Below are positions 37,231 through 45,832 of a stretch of DNA of 64,000 nt, piece after piece. Each line of letters opens with the position of its first letter. Position 1 is the stretch's first letter. This DNA comes from a virus. The notes below the pieces were generated by a model that saw only the letters and a program-made list of their open reading frames with translations, had not been told where the DNA came from and searched no databases. Location of the stretch: positions 1 to 64,000 of the IMG/VR virus record IMGVR_UViG_3300009788_000009; one strand, 5' to 3'. A program made the position numbers and the translations under genes.

Positions 37231-38342
37231 CAGTCGTAAGTCCCTATTGGTGATATATGAAGTTCCTCAACATTTCCAGACACAGCAGTAATTTCTACCC
37301 ATATAAACGAATCAGCAGGAATCGTTGCGTCACTAATAGCGGTTATATCAGAACCACTTGAAACACTTGTAATTGTGTTCGTATCAATAATATTTCCAGC
37401 GCCATTTCTAACAGTAGAATGACGGATGGTACAAGTAACAGATGGACTTGTATCCCCCACCAGAACAAAGCGAATCTCTGACAGAGTAATTGCTGCGTTA
37501 ACGAAGGCAATAGTTATATCGTCTGTATTGGTTGGAAACTCCACTGATAAAGAAGCAGTGAACTTAGTAGCGGGGCTAACATCAGCACCGTCAGCAACAT
37601 TAAGCATAGTTAAAACTTGTGCTTTAGTTAGTGCTTCAGGAGTACCAGCACCACTAACCCTACCAATAATCCTTTCATCGGTCAGACTTGCCATTTTTGC
37701 AAGAGTGATTGCCGCATTACCGATATTGTTAGTAACTAAAGACCCGAAAGCAAGGTTGCCAGAACCAGATCGTCTTAGTACTCCATCAACACCACAAACA
37801 AGCGAACCATAATCACCTGCTCCAGAACCGACTTTTGCAATGATATCAAAACCAACGCCATTCAATAACTCTGTGAAAGTAATAGTGTCCGGACGAATAG
37901 AACCAAACACGACCATATTCCACCGAAGATCATCAGCTCTTGGTGTAATAATAGCGAGTGTTCCCGGCGGGATAGGAACAGCAACACCAGCACCTTGATT
38001 GGCATCCGTAATGTAGATTTCATCCGTTCCGTCTGGATCAATATTAACATCTTGACCGGGATCGGTATTCCAGACCCAAATATCACTGAGAGTAGTTGCT
38101 GATTTTGTAAATGTTGCAGGCAGGGTATGAGTAATACCAGCGTGAATTTGGGATAGGATACGATCACCCAAAACAAGCGTCTTACCAGTGTTGTTAAACT
38201 CCCAGTGCCGACCCTGCAATTGCTCAATAGCAGCCTTGATATTATCAAGGCTGGTTTGTAGCTTTACACCACCAGCACGACCTTTATCACCAAGACCATC
38301 ACCAGCACTGCTAAGATTGATATCATCAATCGTAACGGTCAT
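37230..38342 (-). CDS. 370-aa tail-fibre-like protein
   Basis: The central segment GNAAITLAKMASLTDERIIGRVSGAGTPEALTKAQVLTMLNVADGA (quoted here only by its parts ITLAKMA and GRVSGAGTPEALT) is a signature frequently seen in phage tail-fibre proteins. The N-terminus (DDINLSSAGDGLGDKGRAG) and a beta-rich C-terminus support this. Likely part of the fibre assembly encoded by 31021-38342. Confidence 0.75.
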   Translation of the reverse strand: MTVTIDDINLSSAGDGLGDKGRAGGVKLQTSLDNIKAAIEQLQGRHWEFNNTGKTLVLGDRILSQIHAGITHTLPATFTKSATTLSDIWVWNTDPGQDVNIDPDGTDEIYITDANQGAGVAVPIPPGTLAIITPRADDLRWNMVVFGSIRPDTITFTELLNGVGFDIIAKVGSGAGDYGSLVCGVDGVLRRSGSGNLAFGSLVTNNIGNAAITLAKMASLTDERIIGRVSGAGTPEALTKAQVLTMLNVADGADVSPATKFTASLSVEFPTNTDDITIAFVNAAITLSEIRFVLVGDTSPSVTCTIRHSTVRNGAGNIIDTNTITSVSSGSDITAISDATIPADSFIWVEITAVSGNVEELHISPIGTYD

Positions 38343-38354
38343 TGTTAACTAACC

Positions 38355-38819
38355 TTACGCTTGGTTAACTGTAGCGAACGGTGTACCCCAAGTAATCGTA
38401 AGATCACCAGTTGTCGCATCAAACACGCCGCCGAGGTCAACATAACCTATAGCATCCTTATTAGTGGCTGTATCATCATAGATGATACCCCAAAAACAAG
38501 TAGTAGGATTACCTGCATTCTGTGACCATGTTGCTGGATCACCGAAATCAAGATCTAACGTACCAGCGTTAAGAACAGCACTTGGAGTAGCCAATGTCTG
38601 CCCACCAGCAGGGAAGTTGCCACCAGTCTGTTCATTAGCAGCTAGATTCGTTGTACCACCAGCACCCCAAGTTGGATCAGCCGTTGTAGTGGCTGGAACA
38701 ATTGTATTATCTACAATCGCACATTTGAGTACGTTAGGAGTAGCACCGAAATCAAAGATACCACTGTCAAATACTTTCTCTAGGAAAGCGTCAAATACTA
38801 CTACATCACCTTGTGCCAT
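38355..38819 (-). CDS. 154-aa putative virion protein
   Basis: Starts MAQGDVVVFDAFLEKVFDSGIFD, then Thr/Gly/Asn-rich sequence (TADPTWGAGGTTNLAANEQTGGNF) and ends with a strand-rich GYVDLGGVFDATTGDLTITWG. This arrangement is common in small phage virion proteins annotated as hypothetical structural. Less AT-biased codons suggest good expression. Confidence 0.78.
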   Translation of the reverse strand: MAQGDVVVFDAFLEKVFDSGIFDFGATPNVLKCAIVDNTIVPATTTADPTWGAGGTTNLAANEQTGGNFPAGGQTLATPSAVLNAGTLDLDFGDPATWSQNAGNPTTCFWGIIYDDTATNKDAIGYVDLGGVFDATTGDLTITWGTPFATVNQA

Positions 38820-38836
38820 ATCGTAATTCTCCTGTA

Positions 38837-39436
38837 TTAACGAGTTACTTCTTTATGAAGCCGTATACTTCCTTCTGCTATACGTGTTTTATCGCCATTA
38901 CCAAGAACATCTATCAGCTCTAAATCATAGACAGCATTATCGAAGTTAAAAGCTGCTGTATCAACAGCAGAAATATGAAGTTTAACACCCCCATCAGTGG
39001 GGGAAAAAGTTATATCACCACCAATACTAGTTAAAGTATGTATAATAGCAGCGTTAGTACGAGTAGATCTAATCTGCATTTCAGCAGTATAACCAGTTAG
39101 ATCAGTTGGAGCATAATGAGTAACTGAACCTGTGTTCACTACCCATATTTGGTTATTCGTTGAGATATTTACACTGAAGTTATTAGCGTCAATCCAGGTT
39201 GCTATAAAAGACTTTTTACCTGAATTAAGTTCTGTAGCTCCCTTAACACCATGTATAAAGACTGGAGTAGTGGATATACTGGGTAATTGATGCCCCGTTA
39301 CTTGTATAAGTGTAGGACAACCTATAACAACGGCTTCAATAGCCTGGCACAATAATCCACTGCCATACCAATTTATAGTACGTCTAAAAGTAGCACCTTG
39401 GATAATAGGTAAGTCTATTCGAGGTACATCAGACAT
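38837..39436 (-). CDS. 199-aa virion protein with FCCH-like beta module
   Basis: The segment PVFIHGVKGATELNSGKKSFI ... DANNFSVN (about residues 58-95) follows the pattern known in phage proteins as the E1 FCCH-like domain (V-x-I-x-GV-x-GxTELNG ... D-x-NTFSL). The C-terminal half has a beta-rich domain (YTAEMQIRST, DLELIDVLGNGDKTRIAEGSI) like those of distal-tail or adaptor proteins. Position next to the head adaptor suggests a connector or tail completion role. Confidence 0.75.
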   Translation of the reverse strand: MSDVPRIDLPIIQGATFRRTINWYGSGLLCQAIEAVVIGCPTLIQVTGHQLPSISTTPVFIHGVKGATELNSGKKSFIATWIDANNFSVNISTNNQIWVVNTGSVTHYAPTDLTGYTAEMQIRSTRTNAAIIHTLTSIGGDITFSPTDGGVKLHISAVDTAAFNFDNAVYDLELIDVLGNGDKTRIAEGSIRLHKEVTR

Positions 39437-40134
39437 TAAATGCCTCCATATCCACTAGCACTTGAAGACCTATGCTTCTTCTTTAAATCCCTAGAATCAA
39501 CTTCCTTCATTTCAGCGAGGAAAGCTGCTCTGGATATTGCAGACTTATCTGGATCAAATGTTTCAGCATCTTGGTGAGCATAAGCTCTATACATAACCCA
39601 ATCCAATAAAGTAAGTCTATCTGGTTTAGGTACACCCTCTATATCCGTATTACCTTCGTTGACTTCTTTTAAAGGATATCTGTCAATTATAAGTAGTAAA
39701 CTACCATCAATAACAGGTATATTAATCAAGCGAAGCCTATCTTCTTCCATGCCTGTTATAGCACTAAATACAGTACCAGTAGCGTTAGGATATCGAGAGA
39801 TAGATAAGAAAGTGTTATAGTCTGCACTTTCTTGTTGAGAACTTGAGTTTTCGAATGTATCCCAATCAAGTAGACGTAGTTTACTCTTAGTTGTATTGTC
39901 ATACACCGATAGTATTTTTAATACCTTTTCATCTAATATAACCCAGGGGTCATTAGCAGTATACTCAAGTAGAGTTAACTCAGAGGTATGATCCCTAATT
40001 GCTTTACCCTTCTCACAGTACTTATTAATAGCATCATTAAGATATACATAGAAAATATCATCTGTCCAAAAGTATGACTTGGCTACATCATCAGCCATAG
40101 TCCTAAAGACTTCTAATAGGTCACATGCGTTCAT
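39436..40134 (-). CDS. head-tail adaptor-like protein (DUF6682-type)
   Basis: 232 aa, mostly helical: ACDLLEVFRTMADDVAKSYFWTDDIFYVYLNDAI at the start, PDRLTLLDWVMYRAYAHQDAETFDPDKSA near the end, then KHRSSSASGYGG. Phage adaptors that bind the portal have this start (YLNDA) and end (A..QD.E..D...A). The gene order capsid, small proteins, adaptor, fibres agrees. Start and stop overlap the neighbours by one base. Confidence 0.75.
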   Translation of the reverse strand: MNACDLLEVFRTMADDVAKSYFWTDDIFYVYLNDAINKYCEKGKAIRDHTSELTLLEYTANDPWVILDEKVLKILSVYDNTTKSKLRLLDWDTFENSSSQQESADYNTFLSISRYPNATGTVFSAITGMEEDRLRLINIPVIDGSLLLIIDRYPLKEVNEGNTDIEGVPKPDRLTLLDWVMYRAYAHQDAETFDPDKSAISRAAFLAEMKEVDSRDLKKKHRSSSASGYGGI

Positions 40135-40553
40135 TAGTCACCTGTAACAACTTCGGGAACATTCTCTTGTTTAGCTAAACCAAATGCTTCAACAACCTCA
40201 GTCTTTTGTACCTTATAACCAAGTAACTCTGTAACTCGTTGTATGTTAGGAGTACCAGTACCAGTCCATTCACTACGTTCATTACGTGCTATCATTTCCT
40301 TAACTACAACCGTTATTTCTTCCAGGCGTTCATCAGGATCAGCAGGACCGCGATTAGGTACTACAGGTGAAGGCTCAGATAAATCAGGTGTTTTACCTTC
40401 TGACATTGTAGCACCCATACCAATAGCAGATTTAACAAGTTGTGGGGGTACACCTATTGGCACTCCAGGTTCAAACGCAATTGACTGACCACTTATATGA
40501 CGTAATGTAGCCCTTCTGTCCAAAACCATTTTACTACTCATACGATTTCTCAT
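40134..40553 (-). CDS. 139-aa hypothetical virion-operon protein
   Basis: Basic N-terminus (MRNRMSSKMVLDRRATLRHISGQSIAFEPG), a Pro/Gly-rich linker and a helical C-terminus (ERLEEITVVVKEMIARNE; VTELLGYKVQKTEVVEAFG). No recognised domain. Lies between the capsid-linked 137-aa gene and the adaptor gene. Confidence 0.75.
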   Translation of the reverse strand: MRNRMSSKMVLDRRATLRHISGQSIAFEPGVPIGVPPQLVKSAIGMGATMSEGKTPDLSEPSPVVPNRGPADPDERLEEITVVVKEMIARNERSEWTGTGTPNIQRVTELLGYKVQKTEVVEAFGLAKQENVPEVVTGD

Positions 40554-40577
40554 TTCTTGGCTCCTTTAAATTAGGTC

Positions 40578-40595
40578 GAGGGACCGAAGTCCCTC
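40578..40595 (-). promoter_or_regulatory. UUCG-capped intercistronic hairpin
   Basis: GAGGGAC / GTCCCTC, 7 bp and perfect. On the transcribed (minus) strand the loop is C(UUCG)G, a very stable tetraloop. It lies 7 nt after the stop of the 40602-41015 gene. No strong U-run follows, so mRNA 3'-end protection or partial termination fits best; such elements often keep capsid mRNA abundant. Confidence 0.65.
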
Positions 40596-40601
40596 TAAGT
40601 T

Positions 40602-41015
40602 TTAGTACGGTTGGTTTTCATTAGCGCGGCCAAACATAATGTAGGCAACACCAAGACGAAGCTTACCTAAAGAGTTATCGTCAGTACCATAAGTAGGTGT
40701 AACAATTACCGAAACACCATCACCTGTATCAGTGAATAGTCCAGCGGCAAACTCAATAGCAGGATTAGTAACCGAAGCTAAAGCCTGAGCTGTTTCAAAC
40801 AATGCTGCTGTACCGACAATACCGATATTAGCAACAGCGGAAGTGCTATCATTAAAAGCCTCAGTTACATCAGAGAAGCCCCCAACGATTATTGCACTGG
40901 CAGGAAGATCAAGAACCTCAGTAGCTATACCATCTGGAAGGTCTGAGAACAGAACTTCCTGGTAAGCCCATAAAGTATATTGACGACCGTGGTCTTTTAA
41001 AGTATCAATAGGCAT
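40602..41015 (-). CDS. 137-aa capsid-associated putative decoration protein
   Basis: Sequence is Ala/Gly/Thr-rich and beta-type (ASAIIVGGFSDVTEAFNDSTSAVANIGIVGT ... GVSVIVTPTYGTDDNSLGKLRLGVAYIMFG). It directly follows the major capsid gene (11-nt gap) with less AT-rich codons, as expected for an abundant head protein. Decoration or vertex protein is the best guess; family not proven. Confidence 0.78.
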   Translation of the reverse strand: MPIDTLKDHGRQYTLWAYQEVLFSDLPDGIATEVLDLPASAIIVGGFSDVTEAFNDSTSAVANIGIVGTAALFETAQALASVTNPAIEFAAGLFTDTGDGVSVIVTPTYGTDDNSLGKLRLGVAYIMFGRANENQPY

Positions 41016-41026
41016 AGTGTATCTCC

Positions 41027-42142
41027 TTATTCCTGTGAAACGTAGGTTGAGAGAACACCAAAATCTTCTACCACACCTGTATAGATGCTGTGGAACTTAG
41101 GCTTAAGCAGCCCAAAGATTTTGCCCACTGAGATGCCCTGCTGGTTCTCATAATCGAATCCTTCTTCAACCCAATATGGATTGCCGATATCAGCGATACC
41201 AAGAGCCTGTGCACCACAGAACAAGACCTGACAACCTTCTACAGTATTACCTGCACCCCACTGGTCTACACCAGAGGTCGCACCACGGCTATTAAATACA
41301 TGCCGGTGCTCATGAATGTACATGTTGTCTACCTTAACTGTGTTGCCAGCAAACAAAGGATTACTTGTATTGCTACGGACACCTGCTTCACGAACGTTCT
41401 GCATGTAGGTTGGATCAAGCTTCAACCTAGCAGCAGCGGTAGGCGTAAAGAACACATGGTAAGTTTCTTCTCCACCTTCTCTTACACCGCGCATGTAAGT
41501 TTCCTTAGCAAATGCCTTCAATTGAATCAGCATTTCCCAAGAAGGTCTATCAGTTGCGGTTACTGCACCCGTAGTACCACCTGGGGTTAGTACATCAGTC
41601 GTACCATTCCATTGTAGTACACGATTAGCAGAAGGAACTGCTACGTCAGCCCCAAACTCCAAGAAGGGCAAATCGGAACCCACACGAGCCGTACCATTGT
41701 TATTCATCGTAAAGGACACCCCTGACATAGCCAAGAATGACATTTGATCAATACGATCACCTAACCAGTATGATAAAACATCGCGGGAGTTGTTGCGGAA
41801 AGTAACAACAGATTTCTGGTCAGCCATACGACCTTCATGTCTGTTAGCGTGTCTAAGCTGATCAATGCGGATCACTTGGTCATATGACTTCATCGCCTCT
41901 TCGTTACCCTCTAGGGTACGATCTCCTGCGATACCATCACCTTCCAAATCTGCTACGAGAGTGAGAACAGCCCTAGCACCCTTATCTGTCTTAGTCAATT
42001 CATCTACGTGGTGAATTATGCTATTTGCATCCTTCCCCATGAACCGACTTACAAAGGCTTGATTTCGAGCTGCTTTCCATAGATCCCTTGACCAGATAGT
42101 TAACTCTTCGTCTGTAAGACGAGCAAAGTTTGTTTGAGCCAT
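41027..42142 (-). CDS. major capsid protein, N4-gp56 family
   Basis: 371 aa. N-terminal WSRDLWKAARNQAFVSRFMG, then ELTKTDKGARAVLTLVADLEGDGIAGDRTLEGNEEAM (family hallmark LVADLEGDG and GDRTLEGNEE), then RIDQLRHANRHEGRMADQKSVV and VLSYWLGDRIDQMSFLA. These blocks identify the N4-gp56 HK97-fold capsid family with confidence. Codons are visibly less AT-biased than in most genes of the window, a sign of strong expression. Scaffold gene upstream and decoration-like gene downstream. Confidence 0.97.
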   Translation of the reverse strand: MAQTNFARLTDEELTIWSRDLWKAARNQAFVSRFMGKDANSIIHHVDELTKTDKGARAVLTLVADLEGDGIAGDRTLEGNEEAMKSYDQVIRIDQLRHANRHEGRMADQKSVVTFRNNSRDVLSYWLGDRIDQMSFLAMSGVSFTMNNNGTARVGSDLPFLEFGADVAVPSANRVLQWNGTTDVLTPGGTTGAVTATDRPSWEMLIQLKAFAKETYMRGVREGGEETYHVFFTPTAAARLKLDPTYMQNVREAGVRSNTSNPLFAGNTVKVDNMYIHEHRHVFNSRGATSGVDQWGAGNTVEGCQVLFCGAQALGIADIGNPYWVEEGFDYENQQGISVGKIFGLLKPKFHSIYTGVVEDFGVLSTYVSQE

Positions 42143-42223
42143 AACTACCTCAATTAGTCAATTTAAACGTGTCTATCTCCTTTACCGTTTAACGCTTGGA
42201 TCAGCGGGAACACCTGTTTTTAG

Positions 42224-42303
42224 AGGGGGTGGCCTCTGCGGGGTTGACGCACCCCGCAACGATGGGTCCAATTCTACAGGAATCCAAGGGGGTTGTCACC
42301 CCC
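42224..42303 (-). promoter_or_regulatory. hairpin cluster between scaffold and capsid genes
   Basis: Gap of 160 nt. Contains GGGGGT/ACCCCC (42288-42303, abutting the scaffold stop), GCGGGGT/ACCCCGC (42238-42257, 7 bp perfect) and AGAGG/CCTCT (about 42223-42236). No U-run follows any of them on the minus strand. Likely a processing or attenuation site that sets a separate capsid mRNA; a promoter for the capsid gene could also lie at 42150-42220 but no clear -35/-10 pair is visible. Confidence 0.6.
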
Positions 42304-43229
42304 TAACGGACTCCTAAATGATGTTCTTCTACAACATCACCACGCAACTGCTGTTTAATCTTGTCGTCTAACTTATCAAATTGTTCAGTGGTTAACCTAT
42401 TTATATCAATACCAAATTTGTTGTTATTGATTGCATCAGCGGCAGCACCAACATCTGAAACATCGGCGGGTTGTCTGGATAAAGCATCAGTTAAACTCTT
42501 CTTTGAATCGTCCTTACGTTTAGTCGTTGTTTCCTTTACCTTCTTAGTATCAGGTTTTAATATATACTTAGCAGCAGTATTAAGAGCATCTGTTTGAGAG
42601 TAACCTGCAACAATATAAGCTTCCCTCATATTAAACACTTCGGTAACTACTTCTTGATCAAAATCATCGGAGGTCTTATCAAGGGCAGGATAATCCTTCT
42701 GTAACGTAGCTAATAGAGTATCATATTTTATATCATCAGCAGACATAGCTCTAGTAGAAGATTCAGACTCAGCTTGTCTTGTATCATCAATAGTAACTTC
42801 TAATGTGTTCATTTCAGCTAGTAATGACTGAGCTTTGTCTTTATCATTATCAAAGATAGCTGCTTGCCACTCACCACGCTTGATATTTAGTTCATCACGT
42901 AGTTCCTGTACAGTTGGTAATTTATCATCGGCTGGTGCAGTAACTTGCTGGCGTAGTTTATTACGCTCATCAATAACCGTATTAAGACGAGATATAGGAA
43001 CCATCTGCTCCTTATCATCTTTCTTATCGTCTTTCTTATCATCAGCTTTCTTATCATCTTTCTTGTCGTCTTCTTTAGCATCTTTCTTGATGATATCTTT
43101 AACCAAAGCTTCTAGACCTTCGTCAGTGTACTTTCCATCCTCCCCTGTCTCTCCAGGTTTGGCATCACTCTTATCATCGACTTTTTTATCGTCGTCTTTA
43201 ACGTCATCTTTCTTGTCATCTTTAGGCAT
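42303..43229 (-). CDS. scaffolding protein (acidic, Lys/Asp repeats)
   Basis: 308 aa. The first 75 residues are repeats of DDKKDDK type, extremely charged and disordered; then coiled coil (RLNTVIDERNKLRQQV) and helical sequence to a C-terminus of KQQLRGDVVEEHHLGVR. Acidic disordered-plus-coiled-coil proteins encoded directly before the capsid are typical scaffolds. No protease motif is visible, so a separate or absent maturation protease is implied. Confidence 0.85.
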   Translation of the reverse strand: MPKDDKKDDVKDDDKKVDDKSDAKPGETGEDGKYTDEGLEALVKDIIKKDAKEDDKKDDKKADDKKDDKKDDKEQMVPISRLNTVIDERNKLRQQVTAPADDKLPTVQELRDELNIKRGEWQAAIFDNDKDKAQSLLAEMNTLEVTIDDTRQAESESSTRAMSADDIKYDTLLATLQKDYPALDKTSDDFDQEVVTEVFNMREAYIVAGYSQTDALNTAAKYILKPDTKKVKETTTKRKDDSKKSLTDALSRQPADVSDVGAAADAINNNKFGIDINRLTTEQFDKLDDKIKQQLRGDVVEEHHLGVR

Positions 43230-43232
43230 TAC

Positions 43233-43481
43233 TTAGGCTCCTATCTTATTTTCATCAAGTTTATGATCACCACACCAATCGTTATCAAAGATAGCTGGAT
43301 ACCCATTCATAGTAGGTGCGCGTCTACGACAGCGACCAAGACTAGGTTTAGGTGCTGGTCTATCTTCATTAGCTTTTAGTGTATTTTCATGTATAGGTTT
43401 AAGATCAGGTACTTTAAGCACTGACCACATACATGTAGAACAAGTCATTCCTTTACTTCTATGTTTCCACGGATCAGTCAT
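43233..43481 (-). CDS. 82-aa zinc-binding hypothetical protein
   Basis: Cys pairs CSTC near residue 14 and further Cys in GRCRRRAPTMNG and WCGDHK make a probable four-ligand zinc site with a Pro-rich centre. Similar short proteins are encoded in head operons of other phages in my memory, without known role. ATGA overlap with the preceding Acb2-like gene. Confidence 0.75.
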   Translation of the reverse strand: MTDPWKHRSKGMTCSTCMWSVLKVPDLKPIHENTLKANEDRPAPKPSLGRCRRRAPTMNGYPAIFDNDWCGDHKLDENKIGA

Positions 43482-43693
43482 TCCTTTGGCTCCTTAGTTA
43501 CACTTTTAACAGCCCACATAGCGGCTGATTCTAACTCAGTACAGGCAATAGCTGTACAACGCGGGTCTTTACCCTCGTCCAGTACATAGTCTATAAGTAG
43601 AGCTGCAAGCTCCTTTATATGATCTACTTGGGTATGACCCCCAGGGTTAAACGATATTCCTACTCTATATTGACCTTCAGTTAATTTAGGCAT
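43478..43693 (-). CDS. Acb2/Tad1-like small protein (putative anti-CBASS cyclic-oligonucleotide sponge)
   Basis: 71 aa. Layout matches the Acb2/Tad1 family: an N-terminal QYRVGISFNPGG segment with Tyr9 and Phe15, a helix QVDHIKELAALLIDYVL carrying Lys27, and the family's C-terminal helix CTELESAAMWAVKSVTK (pattern T-x-L-E-x-A-x-M-W-A). In known Acb2 a Tyr and a Lys from these regions bind cyclic di- and trinucleotides and thereby block CBASS signalling. The gene sits between portal and scaffold, overlapping the portal end by 8 nt, as in other phages where this family hides in the head operon. Assignment from pattern memory; binding is inferred. Confidence 0.72.
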   Translation of the reverse strand: MPKLTEGQYRVGISFNPGGHTQVDHIKELAALLIDYVLDEGKDPRCTAIACTELESAAMWAVKSVTKEPKE

Positions 43694-45764
43694 TAGCGGC
43701 GGCTCCTTGGGTGGGTGTTGGTTTAAGCGATGCAGTTAAGCGTATTTCACGCATCTTTTGTACATGGGTTAATATCTGTGCTCTACGGTCGTTCTCAGCT
43801 TCAATAGCCATTTTATAACCTTCGAGCTTCATTTCCATCATTGTTTCAGGACTAATGTCTGACTTATCCTCGATAGCTGCTTGCTGTGCCTCGATACTCT
43901 CCTTTCCAGCGCGGATAGATTTAAGGTTAGCTTCTGCATCTTTGTCCTTTGCTTCTGCTTCCTTAAGAAGGAGGTCTGCAACAGAGGTTCGTCTACCAAG
44001 TTCTTCCTCGAATTGGATTTGTTCATCAGACTTATTACCATTCATAACGGCAAGTATTTCATTCTTATTACGTAGTTTGCTAGTCTCAATAATAACGCTA
44101 TCTGGAAGCTCTACTCCTACCTCTGTTCTCAAGCGTACTGCTTGATCGAATTGAGTATCTTCAAAGTTATCACGTTCTGGCTCACTAGTAACAACAACGG
44201 AATATTCGCCTATAGTTAAATCACGCACAATACTGCCTGTTGGCGAGACTTCATTGACCACTACTTGCTCATCCTGAGCACCTAGTCCAGCACCAGTTAT
44301 GTTGATTAGGCGTGGCTCCGTATAATAACGCTGCACAATATCCAGCGTTCTTTCAGCGAGCATAGTATCCGATCTATTCAAGTTATCTAAAACAGGAGCT
44401 AGATTAGTACTACCTCTCGCCTGGTTAAACTTTACAGCTTTAGCGGCAACATCTTCACGGGCGAACCCTGTCTGGTAATCAGACACACCGGATATGTTTT
44501 TTATATCTTCCTCAGCTTTAAAACTTATCCTATCAAGTCCAGTAGGGATTTGGTTAGGTGTAATCTTCTCCAAACCCTCCATTCTTTCAACAACAGCTAC
44601 AAACCCTGTTTCAGCACCTTGTGTTCTAAGGTCTTCATCATCCATGTTTTTCATGTTACCTTGTTCAACCTTCCAACCACTGTTAGCAGTTGTATTAAGT
44701 ACATGAAGTTCTTGAGAACGAGATTTGTTAAGTAATTCTTGGGGACCAATCAGGTTTTCTACAATACCTATTGTTTTGCCCCTTCTAAAATGAGGGAAGT
44801 ATGGTACTACAGTGAAGTGCTTATATGGAGATACTTTGTCATGCATAGTTACATCACCAGCAGTAACAGACCATTGCACTCTAAACCCCTTCTTCTTAAT
44901 AGTACCTAATGCAGGGTTTTCTTCTAGAAACCTAACAATCCTTTCTCTTTTCCATGTTGGAGGTATTTCTCTCATATCACCTTTAGTAATATCTACAAAG
45001 TACTCAAGTACAGCTAATTCCTTAAACTGCCTATCAAAGATACGTACTTTACGCATCTCGTTACCCATAAAGTCTCTATTATATCCAGGGCGACCTAACT
45101 TCATAGGATCAGTACTGTTACCAAACCTATCAGTTTGCCAATCTCCACCATCCATAAAGTCATATGGGCTATAATCGTCTGGTTTACCCTCTAACTCCTT
45201 TCTTACCTTAACACCATATAGCAACTCTATATTATCAAGAGTTAACCACCTTGATATCATAACATCTGACCAATCCTTCATATCATACTGAGAAGCATCA
45301 GGATCAAGTAATACGGAGGTAGGAGGCAAGCAGGTTATACGTGCTTCACCCATAAGTGAATCATCAAAATCGAGTCTTACGTTATAGAATCCCCGACCTG
45401 TTATAATACCATCTAAGTAGACATTTGTCCTAGTCCAGGGTAGACGGTTATTATGACTAATCTGCATAAACACTTTAGTAAGTGCATCAGCAATCTCAGC
45501 AGTACCTTCTTTAGCAGGTCTATATGCTACCGCACTACGATTGAACAACTGTTCGCCAATTACGTTAGATATGGTATTGAGGATTTTATTAACAGTTATT
45601 GCAGGTCTTCTAGATGCAGCCAACTTAGCTAGGTCTGCTTTGTCCCATTGTATACCGGCAAAGAAGTCTTCACACTTACGAGCCTTATCTATGAAGTCTG
45701 TATGACCCTCATCGCGCATATACGTATAGCGATATGCTGCTTCTCTTGCTACATCAGTTGTCAT
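43686..45764 (-). CDS. portal protein (P22-like)
   Basis: 692 aa, the size of P22-type portals. N-terminal DFIDKARKCEDFFAGIQWDK and RPAITVNKILNTISNVIGEQ are typical of this family, as are YNVRLDFDD ... DPDAS and LNKSRSQELHVLNTTANSGWKVEQG in the middle. The C-terminal 120 residues are a coiled-coil stem and barrel-like helix (AEAKDKDAEANLKSIRAGKES). The portal forms the dodecameric DNA channel and contacts terminase and adaptor. Confidence 0.95.
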   Translation of the reverse strand: MTTDVAREAAYRYTYMRDEGHTDFIDKARKCEDFFAGIQWDKADLAKLAASRRPAITVNKILNTISNVIGEQLFNRSAVAYRPAKEGTAEIADALTKVFMQISHNNRLPWTRTNVYLDGIITGRGFYNVRLDFDDSLMGEARITCLPPTSVLLDPDASQYDMKDWSDVMISRWLTLDNIELLYGVKVRKELEGKPDDYSPYDFMDGGDWQTDRFGNSTDPMKLGRPGYNRDFMGNEMRKVRIFDRQFKELAVLEYFVDITKGDMREIPPTWKRERIVRFLEENPALGTIKKKGFRVQWSVTAGDVTMHDKVSPYKHFTVVPYFPHFRRGKTIGIVENLIGPQELLNKSRSQELHVLNTTANSGWKVEQGNMKNMDDEDLRTQGAETGFVAVVERMEGLEKITPNQIPTGLDRISFKAEEDIKNISGVSDYQTGFAREDVAAKAVKFNQARGSTNLAPVLDNLNRSDTMLAERTLDIVQRYYTEPRLINITGAGLGAQDEQVVVNEVSPTGSIVRDLTIGEYSVVVTSEPERDNFEDTQFDQAVRLRTEVGVELPDSVIIETSKLRNKNEILAVMNGNKSDEQIQFEEELGRRTSVADLLLKEAEAKDKDAEANLKSIRAGKESIEAQQAAIEDKSDISPETMMEMKLEGYKMAIEAENDRRAQILTHVQKMREIRLTASLKPTPTQGAAANA

Positions 45765-45832
45765 ACAGGAGTATCTCCAATGTTATTCAGCTCCTATCGG
45801 GGGTTGCAACCACGTATCTATAATAGCAGATT

